From assembly GCA_028688895.1 (NCBI GenBank), contig JAQTXG010000001.1:62001-126000 (forward strand): a DNA stretch of 64,000 nt. Direction: 5' to 3'. The stretch is from Candidatus Altimarinota bacterium. GTDB lineage: Bacteria > Patescibacteriota > Gracilibacteria > BD1-5 > UBA6164. The translations under genes and the position numbers were made by a program. The notes below the pieces were generated by a model. The model was not told where the DNA came from. It saw only the letters and a list, made by a program, of their open reading frames with translations, and ran no database searches. Below are positions 8,411-16,659 of this stretch, in pieces. The first letter of the stretch is position 1; each line of letters begins with the position of its first letter.

Positions 8411-9208
8411 ATGTCAAACACAACAGTAAATGATTTGTTTGGTTCTGCAGCGGATGAAGGTTTGTTATCACAAGACTCTCAATCAGCGATTGAATTTGCC
8501 GACATCGGCGAAGAAATCAATGCAGCACTAGGCATAAACGCAGACGATTTTGGTTCCAGTGAGGTAGTTCTAGTAACTATGCTCATCGATGATTCAGGAT
8601 CGATTCAGGGTAGTAACAACGTAGATGTAGTTATAAATGGCCACAACTTGGTCATCGAATCTCTACAATCCACAAAACAAGCACAAAGCGACTCTATTTT
8701 GGCACATACACGTTACCTAAATGGCAAAGTATTATTTCCTTATCAGTCTATAAATCAGGCTGTTAAAATGGACCATAGTAACTACAACCATTTCGGAGGT
8801 ACACCTCTATATGACCAATCTGCAGTTGTTTTGGCTACTGTCATTGCCAAATGTCAGGAATTTTCTGACAACGGTATTGCTTGTCGAAGTGTTACATTGA
8901 TTGTAACCGATGGCGCTGATTGTCACTCTAACAAGTTTAGAACAGCAAAAAGCATTTCGCCATTGGTTCGCGACTTGTTGAGACAAGAAAACCATATCGT
9001 TGCTGCAATGGGTATTGACGACGGTGGTTATACCGATTTCAATTCAGTATTCACAGAAATGGGGATTCCAGATTCATGGATTCTAACCCCAGCAAACACT
9101 GACTCAGAAATCCGTGCCGCTTTCAATATGTTTTCCCAATCTGCAACCCAGGCTTCTCAAAGCGCTCAAGCATTTAGCCAAGCTGCTATGGGAGGTTTTG
9201 GAAATTAA
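8411..9208 (+). CDS. Von Willebrand factor A protein (YegL/TerY-like)
   Basis: 265 residues with a complete MIDAS metal site: DDSGSI near residue 60, GGTPLYD near 129, and VTDGADCHS near 164. This is the pattern of TerY/YegL-type cytosolic VWA proteins. The last 30 residues are low complexity, rich in Ser, Gln and Ala. In TerY-P triads the VWA protein works with the PP2C phosphatase and kinase, probably as their target or scaffold. Here those two are upstream in the same run. AGGAG 8 bases before the ATG fixes the start. Glycine is always GGN and the stop is TAA. Confidence 0.85.
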   Translation: MSNTTVNDLFGSAADEGLLSQDSQSAIEFADIGEEINAALGINADDFGSSEVVLVTMLIDDSGSIQGSNNVDVVINGHNLVIESLQSTKQAQSDSILAHTRYLNGKVLFPYQSINQAVKMDHSNYNHFGGTPLYDQSAVVLATVIAKCQEFSDNGIACRSVTLIVTDGADCHSNKFRTAKSISPLVRDLLRQENHIVAAMGIDDGGYTDFNSVFTEMGIPDSWILTPANTDSEIRAAFNMFSQSATQASQSAQAFSQAAMGGFGN

Positions 9209-9502
9209 GCCCTAACCAATCAGGGCAACAGACCACCCACTACCCCCCTCCTTACTAAGGAGGGGAAACTAAAACAAAAAACAAAACAAAAAACAAAACA
9301 AAATAAAACAAAAACAAATTTCAACAAACAAAAAAAGGAGAAATAAAAACCCTCGTAAGCTATATGCTTACGGGGGGATTTGTCGTAGGAAAATACTATT
9401 TAAAAAATCAGTAAAATATAAAAAACAAAATTTTTTCTAGAAGTGAATTTTGCAAAGTTCCATATAATATTTAATCACGGCTTTTTCCTAGTCTATAAAA
9501 TT
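9209..9502. other. Non-coding tail of the triad operon, with an orphan ribosome-binding site
   Basis: It starts with a CCCTAACC/CAGGG hairpin and a CCCCTCCTTACTAAGGAGGGG palindrome (split CCCCTCC and GGAGGGG). Next is a long A/C-rich leader like the one before 6449, ending in AAAAAGGAGAAATAAAA at about 9334. No ORF follows; instead there is a CGTAAGC/GCTTACG hairpin. A downstream gene may have been lost. The 15-mer TTTTTTCTAGAAGTG, seen also at 21578 and 51856, is at 9431-9445. Confidence 0.5.
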
Positions 9503-11665
9503 TTACAAATTTTCATATCTCAAATTTCATGTTTCTTGATTACCATCTCAGTATTTTTCTATTGCAGGATCTATGAAATCCTTGTTGTGAATTTTTGTAG
9601 GCGATACTGAACAAGTTCTTTCCAATAACCATTCGTAAGATACATTTCAATCATTATCAAGTCTTGCATTTTCTGATGATTTTGCTCATATATCAACCAA
9701 TATTTCATACGCTGCTTTTGCTATATATTCAGCTGTTCTATACTCTGGTGCCACTATTTGAGAAGTTTGTTTATCTACTCTATCAAAAAATCAATGTTGC
9801 AATTTATGACGAACATATGCTAATGGACTAAATCAAGTATTTGTTGTATCTATTATATCAGTATGTCATAAAGCATCTGTAAAAGGTATTTCATAATGCA
9901 CAGTTTGTCACTCTAAATCTTGAATTCATTGACTTATTACATCTTTTAAAAATGGTTTTCAGTCTTCATGAGTTATTTCAAAAAGTATAATTTTTTTCAA
10001 TTTTTTCATTTCTTTCTCTTCTATTGAGTCAGACTTTTTTATTTTTATTCTTTCTAAGTATTCACTTGAAAATAGGGCAGATTCTTCCATAATATCTTCT
10101 TTGTCTATACCTGTTATTTTTGCGTATTTTTCATCAGCTTCAGACATTCTGTATGAATGATCTATATCATGCATGAAAAATTCTTCAGGAGACTGATCAA
10201 ACTCATCTACATAGATAAATTCGTCAGATAAACCAATAAATCTAATAGAGCTACATCTCACTTTCATCAAATCAGTAGCTCATAAATGCTCATATGTAGG
10301 TATAGCTATTTCATCAGGTATCTTATTCAAAAAATCATTTAAGTGATATTCATATTTTTTCATATGAAATGAAGCATATTTAATCATTTCTTTATTCATT
10401 TTTCATTCAGTATTTGCAACAGCATAATAACCGATTTTTTCTCTAGCAATCAAATCAACAAAAGAAATATATTTCAAAATAGCTTTTACAGTAGGTAAAT
10501 ATGGACAGAAATTTCTATTTTTGAAGCTCACATGTTCCAGAGAATTATAAACTTTTTCTCTTAGTCAGAATAATATATTATTTTTTGAACACAATTCATT
10601 TATCTCTTCACTTTTCAATTTGTCTTTCATTCTTTCAAGTATAGGGAAAAATTCTGGAAAAGATGTATTTAAATCATTATTATTTTCTTTAAAACGTTGT
10701 TTTAATGACTTCTGATATTCTAGAGGATTGTCTATTATATTTCTGATCCAAGTTTTGTGAGAAAAGTTTCTTTCCTTTTCTATTGAGGTTTTACCAGATA
10801 AAAATGCTACTATATTTCTATGATGACTAAAAGTAAGTCATCCATTTTCATTTTCCAAATCCATGATTTCAGATTTTTTTATCCATATGTTTCAATTATC
10901 TGGTATATTTCATTCTAGCTCCATGCTGTATCAAATAGTATCAACCAAATGACGAGGATCACTAGGTTTTGTTATTTGATTTAGTTTATCTTTATATATA
11001 TACCCAGAACTATCTTCTGCATACAATTTTATTTTTGTACTTTTGTCCTTGTTTGCTACAAAATAATAAAATTTATCATTTTCTCATTGAGCTTTTCAAT
11101 AAATCAAATCTTTGTCTTGGATAATTTTTTCTCCTGCTATTCTCAGTGCAGCAAATATATGAGTTTCAAGTCATAGTTCATTATCTTCATCATCATCTCT
11201 GATTATACCACCTGGCAAAGCATTTCATTCAGGAAAATATTTTCTTTCATTACAAAGTATATGTTTAACTCAATTTTCATCAGTCTTTGATATTACTAAA
11301 TCGACCGTAGGCTTTGAAGTCAGATAATTTAATACATAATTTCTAGATGCTTCCTTCAATTTTTCATTATGTATCAATCTATCTATTAAATCCTTTTTAT
11401 CCTGGTTATTTGAAAAATATTCTATTAATCAATTATATATCTTGGTTTGTAGATTTTTATTTCTAATTGCTCTATGATACCAATAAATCATATAATACAA
11501 ACTAGTAAGAAATACTTCTCTTCATATATTGCTATTTATAAAATCATATTCATTTCATACTAGTTGATTTATAGCATCATTTACATCTTGTTCTACTTTT
11601 TCTATACTATTTAGTACTTTTTGAGTATCCTTTATATCTATATTTTCTATACTATTTTCTATCAT
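9503..11665 (-). CDS. Large unknown protein, possibly with a Nudix-like segment
   Basis: 720 residues in code 25, with many TGA glycines, starting at the only ATG after upstream stops and ending in TAA. No family is recognised with confidence. About 180 residues in, NALPGGIIRDDDED then GLETHIFAALRIAGE loosely recalls a Nudix box but lacks the REXXEE core. A later part has FFMHDIDHSYRM, a His/Asp-rich stretch that could bind metal. There is no signal peptide or membrane helix. It is the only host-dialect gene between the triad operon and the TGA-free group at 11879-13985. It has no clear terminator. Confidence 0.7.
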
Positions 11666-11878
11666 TTTTTTTATTAAAATATCTAAAGTATTCAGTATTT
11701 TCTAAAGAATATTATTTTATAACCTAGAAATATACTTAATTATAATAATAATATAATAAATAAAATATATAAAAAGTCAATAAAATACTTGATTAATAAA
11801 ATTTATCTATATAATCTAACAGAAGGTAAAAAAACCTTCATTAAACTATCGTCATTATTTAAAAAAAGGGGAAAACTG

Positions 11879-12463
11879 ATGACAAGAAGAATTATTGATA
11901 AAGAACTACTAGAAAGAGTGTTTTTGATAACATTATCTGCACTTCTATTATTTGTAATTTCAAGTTACCTTACAAGTGGCTTTGAAAAATCTACAACATA
12001 CAAAATCGTCGCTACGATATTTTGTATAGCATTAGTTTATGGAATGAAGTATTCAATAAAAATGTATGATGGAACTGAAATATTGCTATCTATCGGATTC
12101 TTAAGTTTATTTGGTTCATTATTTGGCTCTATTTTGGAGTTGCTTGGCATGAATGATGCAAGTGAAGTAATATTAGCATCAAGCATTATTTTGGTAATAA
12201 CTTTCTTTTATCTATCTTACTATACTAGTATTACATCAAAAAAGATTGATTTTTTTTCAATGTACATGGCTAGTATTACTATTAATGTGATTCTAGGTTT
12301 TGTGTATTTTTACTTTGTAAATATTGAGGTAGCTCAGATATTTACAGCACTTATAGTTGTTTTTTTATTTATCGCTTATGTTTTCTACAAGACAGATAAA
12401 TTAATAAAAAATGATTATAGGGATCCTTATAAAATCTGCTTTAAATTGTTTTTCAATATTTAA
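11879..12463 (+). CDS. Six-helix integral membrane protein
   Basis: 194 residues with six predicted membrane helices and short loops. The shape recalls the Bax inhibitor-1/YccA group or small permeases, but no motif decides this. I choose ATG 11879 over an ATG 90 bases upstream because AAAGGGGAAAACTG gives a good ribosome-binding site, and a GAAGG-A7-CCTTC-like hairpin (about 11822-11839) lies in the leader. There are no in-frame TGA codons, and the stop is TAA followed by a hairpin terminator. It precedes the free-standing copy of the unknown domain, which has its own promoter. Confidence 0.72.
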   Translation: MTRRIIDKELLERVFLITLSALLLFVISSYLTSGFEKSTTYKIVATIFCIALVYGMKYSIKMYDGTEILLSIGFLSLFGSLFGSILELLGMNDASEVILASSIILVITFFYLSYYTSITSKKIDFFSMYMASITINVILGFVYFYFVNIEVAQIFTALIVVFLFIAYVFYKTDKLIKNDYRDPYKICFKLFFNI

Positions 12464-12482
12464 AGTCAGATATCTAAAATAA

Positions 12483-12515
12483 AAACCCATCTGGAAACAG
12501 AAGGGTTTAATTTTT
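12483..12515 (+). terminator. Terminator with GAAA tetraloop
   Basis: AAACCC-A-TCTG-GAAA-CAGA-A-GGGTTT followed by AATTTTT. It separates the membrane-protein gene from the promoter of the next gene. Confidence 0.85.
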
Positions 12516-12520
12516 ACATA

Positions 12521-12554
12521 TTGACATTTTATAAAATTGTGTATTATATACAAA
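12521..12554 (+). promoter_or_regulatory. Promoter with a degenerate AGTGT-N7-ACACT operator
   Basis: TTGACA (12521-12526) with TATTAT (12542-12547) or TATATA (12545-12550). Over the -10 lies TGTGT-N7-ACAAA (12538-12554), the same spacing as the perfect operators but with three mismatches. It precedes the paralogue of the N-terminal domain of the 6449 protein, which strengthens the regulon idea, but the site is weak on its own. Confidence 0.5.
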
Positions 12555-12583
12555 CTTTGTATAAAATCGTTGAGGTAAAGCTC

Positions 12584-13234
12584 ATGAATATAGATGAATA
12601 TGTAACTTGTTTTAAAAATAAACAAGAAATCACAGATTTGAATGCTTACAATGCTAGAATATTGAGAGGAAAAAAAGATAGTGATTTCCAGACTTTGTCA
12701 GATGATAAAAATAGGAAATTGGTTTTTGTAATGGATGATGAAGGATTGCAAAAAATAGTAGGAAACTCTACATATGAAATGCTCATAAAAACAGGATATC
12801 ATCCAAATTATATAGAACAACTTTTTGCTGAAAAAACAATTTTCAAACTGATTATTTTTCCAAAAATAAACCCAAAAATGTTAGCTACATGGGACAATGT
12901 ATTAGATATGGTAGTGATGCTATATCCAGATACAATAAATCAAGTAACTGACTACATAGAACAGTTAAAAGAAACCAGATTTGAAGAAATAGAAAAATTA
13001 TCAGGACACAGATTTGCAGATATAAGCAAGAATTATTTTAAAAATGCAGCTAGTTTAAAAGGCTTAGCAGAGTTTAGATTTTTTCTGTACCACTCAATTT
13101 ATCTCAGAGAATATTACCAAGGAGATGGATTTACAAAGAATTACAAAGGAGAAAAAATATTTAGAGAATATGTGGTTTTTAACACACAAATAAGATATTT
13201 GAGTGATTATAGAATCATAGATTTAGAGATATGA
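12584..13234 (+). CDS. Free-standing copy of the 6449-protein N-terminal domain; ends in UGA
   Basis: 216 residues aligned along their whole length with residues 1-228 of the 6449-8179 protein. Shared features are RILRGKKDSDFQTL vs RIIRGVQDKDFLSL, DDKNRKLVFVM vs DDPNRKLVMLM, ATWDNVLDM vs ATWDNVIDI, and the end IDLEI. The function is unknown. GAGG lies 9 bases before the chosen ATG; an upstream ATG-less frame is excluded because the promoter starts at 12521. The stop is TGA, 1 base before a terminator hairpin. If read as glycine it adds 23 residues, to TAG at 13303, through the hairpin. This fits descent from a standard-code genome. Confidence 0.78.
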   Translation: MNIDEYVTCFKNKQEITDLNAYNARILRGKKDSDFQTLSDDKNRKLVFVMDDEGLQKIVGNSTYEMLIKTGYHPNYIEQLFAEKTIFKLIIFPKINPKMLATWDNVLDMVVMLYPDTINQVTDYIEQLKETRFEEIEKLSGHRFADISKNYFKNAASLKGLAEFRFFLYHSIYLREYYQGDGFTKNYKGEKIFREYVVFNTQIRYLSDYRIIDLEI

Positions 13235-13235
13235 A

Positions 13236-13268
13236 AAGAGCCATATGCAATAAGCATATGGCTCTTTT
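13236..13268. terminator. Shared bidirectional terminator
   Basis: AAAAGAGCCATATGC-AATAA-GCATATGGCTCTTTT (stem of about 15 bp) between convergent genes 12584-13234 and 13284-13985. Both genes end in TGA just outside it. Confidence 0.9.
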
Positions 13269-13283
13269 ACAATCACAAATTTT

Positions 13284-13985
13284 TCACCCAGTTTTGCTCA
13301 TAGCTAACCATTGAGTAAGAGTTTGTAGTTCTTCAATTGGCTTTGATTGTACATTTGCAAGTTTTGCGATACTTTTAGATCCCATGGATAACAAGTACGT
13401 CATATAATTGTTAAAGACCAACTCATCCAATACAAAAATATTATCCGAATGTTCTTCAAAAATATAACCACCATTTGGCAAAGGAGTCTGAGATAATACA
13501 ACTGAATAATGTTCTTTTACAATAGATTCTTCAGTAGAATACATGAGGCCGATATTGTATCCTTTGCCTGAAAAACCATTTATCATAACCACAAGTACTT
13601 TTTTATCTCCACTTTTGGATGAATTAAAAAGCCCTATCAAGTCACTGATAAATCTATAACCAGGTATTTTGGACAAAATGAATTCTAAGCTATTTTTAAA
13701 CCAACTACCTATTCTAGTCTCTATAAAGTGACCAACGATATACGAAGCCAATACCAATATAAATATTCCAACCAAAGTCCACAAAATAGGGTAATGAATA
13801 GGAATAATTCCCATAATATGGAAAAGCTTTCCAGCTACAATATCAGCCTTACCATACAACCAAAGAACTATCATTGCCATAGCAGCAATCGGTGCCAACC
13901 AAAACAAACCTGAAATACTTGCTCTAACAAAGTGATTTACACCACCATCAAAGTATTTTTTCAAAGTAGTCAGTAAATTTTTCAT
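13284..13985 (-). CDS. DUF502-family membrane protein; ends in UGA
   Basis: 233 residues. Two membrane helices (about 24-46 and 66-90) follow GLFWLAPIAAM, then HFIETRIGSW, KIPGYRFISDL and a soluble part with MINGFSGKGYNIG and PLPNGGYIF. The pattern matches DUF502 proteins, whose function is unknown. Upstream is AAGGAG 5 bases before the ATG. No internal TGA is used, but the stop is TGA. If it were glycine the protein would gain 35 residues across the terminator and end at TAA 13179. It is convergent with the gene on the left. Confidence 0.82.
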   Translation of the reverse strand: MKNLLTTLKKYFDGGVNHFVRASISGLFWLAPIAAMAMIVLWLYGKADIVAGKLFHIMGIIPIHYPILWTLVGIFILVLASYIVGHFIETRIGSWFKNSLEFILSKIPGYRFISDLIGLFNSSKSGDKKVLVVMINGFSGKGYNIGLMYSTEESIVKEHYSVVLSQTPLPNGGYIFEEHSDNIFVLDELVFNNYMTYLLSMGSKSIAKLANVQSKPIEELQTLTQWLAMSKTG

Positions 13986-14353
13986 GATTTCTCCTTTTGA
14001 ATTGTATATTTTGGATAAATATACTTTATACCTTATACATAAAATTACACAAAAAGCAATAACAAATTATTATTTTCTAAAAATCTTTTGACAAATATAA
14101 AATTATTATTATAGTGTCTATATAACACTCATATATAAATAATAAAAACAGTATTAAAGGGGAATCAAAAACTCAATCTAGACTGTAAAATTTATTTATA
14201 TTATAGATATGTTATATATTTTTTTAAAAACTATAAAGTGTAAATATTACAGTATTAATTATAAAATAATATAAATAATATTGACTAATAATAAAAATAT
14301 TTTATAGTATAAGAAATATTCTCAAAAGTATATTATATATTAATCAAAATATT
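13986..14353 (+). promoter_or_regulatory. pncA regulatory region: two promoters and two operators
   Basis: TTGACA (14088-14093) is followed after 16 bases by TATAGT (14110-14115), with a perfect operator AGTGT-N7-ACACT at 14113-14129. A second copy, AGTGT-N7-ACAGT, is at 14237-14253. A second promoter nearer the gene has TTGACT (14281-14286) and TATAGT (14303-14308) with a 16-base spacer. ATCTTTTGACAAA is shared with the promoters at 3222 and 16499. No gene is seen in these 368 bases. Confidence 0.72.
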
Positions 14354-15115
14354 ATGAGAAATAAAGAAAAGGAAGCAGTCATAATAGTTGACTATCAAAA
14401 AGGTTTTGCAGATAAACAAGTGAACGAATTATATGTAAATGGTTGAGAAACATTGGCTCCAATTATAAATGAAGTCACTAGAGAAGTTAAATCAAAATGA
14501 TGAATCATACTAGCATCAAAAGATATGCACAGATTATGAAATGTATCATTTGCACAAAATTTCAAATGAAAAGTAGCACTTACAGATGCATTAAAAGCTT
14601 GAAAAACACCAGGACCTGAGAATTTTATTACATTAAGTGAAGTAGAACACTGGACAGAAGAAAGCAATTGATTGGAAGATTCAGCATGATTTACAGTATC
14701 AGAATTGAAAGCATATTTAAGTACTCAAAAAAACTATACTATGGCTTTATGGCCAGCACACTGTGTAGTAAATACTCCAGGATCAGAATACCAAGATGGA
14801 CTTGATAAAAGCTTGATAGATATAGAAATCATCAAATGATACCAAAACAATACACATCCATATAGTGCATATCCATGAATAGAACTTTGAACTAAGAGGG
14901 AAGTAATCGATGTACTTGATGAAGAATGAATCATAAAAGTAAAAGTTACATGACTAGCCGCTGATTGGTGCGCTTGAGATACTGCTATAGATATAGCTAA
15001 AGTATGAAGATTTGTAGTAGAATTTATAAAAAAAGCATCAAAAGCAGTTACTCCAGCAGACGAGGTAGAATACTTGATGAATATGAGAAATTCTTGAGTA
15101 ATAATCGTTGAATAA
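14354..15115 (+). CDS. pncA: Nicotinamidase
   Basis: 253 residues in code 25. It hydrolyses nicotinamide to nicotinate, the first step of the salvage route completed by the next genes. IVDYQKGF carries catalytic D13. KDMH follows near the metal site, WPAHCV lies at about 138-143, and the catalytic cysteine is C206 in GLAADWCAGDTAID. Numerous TGA codons fall on expected glycines (LAADWCAG, HPYSAYPG). There is no Shine-Dalgarno sequence. It is first in the run pncA-pncB, 30 bases apart, under the operator-bearing promoter. It belongs to the same superfamily as the C-terminal half of the 6449 protein but is clearly a separate, standard-length enzyme. Confidence 0.92.
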
Positions 15116-15145
15116 TAACAAATTTTAAATATTAATAAAAAAACT

Positions 15146-16495
15146 ATGAAGTCAAATCTATTGTATAGACCATCAGATGTATTTTCTGTAGCCAGAGATG
15201 AAGTTGAAGTAGATAATTTACTAAACAATGATATCTATAAATTCTTAATGTTAGATTTTATACTTGCACAAGATGAGTACAAAGATGTAAATGTTAGATG
15301 GAAAATGAAAATCCGTAATGATAATATACGTATTGCAGATGTAATTCCTTTGGAAGCATTAAAAGAACAATTTGATGCAACAGCTCAAATAAAGTGAGTA
15401 AGTCAAGCCGATATATCTTTTCTGAGATGAATGCAAAGACCTGATGGGAAACAACTTTTTAGAGAAGAAACTCTAAAATTTCTACAAGAATTCAGATTAC
15501 CAGAGTATAGTATTACAAAAGACAATGAATGAGGTTATGATTTAGAATTTGTTTGACCATGGAAAGCATCACTTATGTGGGAAGTATTATGATTAAAAAT
15601 AGTAAACACACTATATCTATATCACTATGGAAAAAAAGAAAAAATCTCAAATGTAGAATTTGATGAAATAATTAATCAGACAATAAGGAGATTATATGAT
15701 GATGTAAAAATTTATAAAAATCATCCAGGTATTACTCTTTCTGAGTTTGGAACAAGAAGAAGTGCTAGTACAGATATACAAAGAATGGTAAATGAAATAT
15801 TAAATGAAAAATTACCATGACAATATATGGGGACAAGTAATGTAATGATAGCAAGAGAAATGTGAAATGCTAACCCAAAAGGTACAAATGCACATGAACT
15901 AAGAATGATACCAACAGCATTAGAAGATGATCCACAAAGAATTATTGATGTTATGTATGATGTAGATAGAAAATGGTGAAAGCATTTCCCAGGACTAAGT
16001 ATATTATTACCAGATACATATGGAACCAGTTTCTATTTCAAAAATTGTCCCGAAGATATAGCTATGACTCATAATGGTAATAGATTTGATTCAAAAGACC
16101 CAAATATTTGAATACCAGAATATGAAAGATTTCTACAAAAATTTTGACTTGATCCAAAAACTCATTTGAGAATTCCAAGTGATTGACTTAATTCAAAAAT
16201 TGTTGTTGATATTTATGAAAGAAATAAACATTATTGACCAATTACATTCTGAAAGTGAACGCATTTAACAAACAATACAAAATGAACATGGCCTAGAGAA
16301 GTTGAACCACATGGACCATTTGGATCTATGTCAGTAGTAGTAAAACCATACGAAGTACAAAGACCTGATTGATCATGGGTAAAATGTGTAAAATTATCAG
16401 ACAACCCAGATAAAGGTATGTGAGAAGAAAGATTACCATTATTTAAAAGAACATTTTGAACAGAATGATTCCAAAGACAAGATGTTTTAGTTTAA
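15146..16495 (+). CDS. pncB: Nicotinate phosphoribosyltransferase
   Basis: 449 residues. It joins nicotinate and PRPP to give nicotinate mononucleotide. The family signature EFGTRRSAS is present, followed by GTSNVMIAREM, a catalytic-histidine context in NPKGTNAHELRM, and the PRPP-site stretch GLNSKIVVDIYE then ITFGKGTHLTN. Length fits the family. Many glycines are TGA. The stop TAA at 16493-16495 lies 7 bases before the -35 box of nadE, so the nadE promoter begins right at the gene end. Confidence 0.92.
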
Positions 16496-16502
16496 AAATC
16501 TT

Positions 16503-16639
16503 TTGACAAAATAATCTAAATCAATAATATATGTGTATAAGATACACTAAAAATAATATTTAGCTCTATGTATTGATTTGTTTTATCAAAAATACAGGGA
16601 GCTAAAAAATAAAAAATTATTAAGTGTATAAACTACACA
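16503..16639 (+). promoter_or_regulatory. nadE promoter with two operators
   Basis: TTGACA (16503-16508), a 16-base spacer, and TAATAT (16525-16530). Operator 1 is TGTGT-N7-ACACT (16532-16548), in which GTGTAT-AAG-ATACAC is a perfect palindrome. Operator 2 is AGTGT-N7-ACACA (16623-16639), 20 bases before the ATG. Between them TAGCTCTATGTA / ACAGGGAGCTAAA can form an imperfect leader hairpin. Confidence 0.72.
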
Positions 16640-16659
16640 ATTATAACTAAAACAGTATT

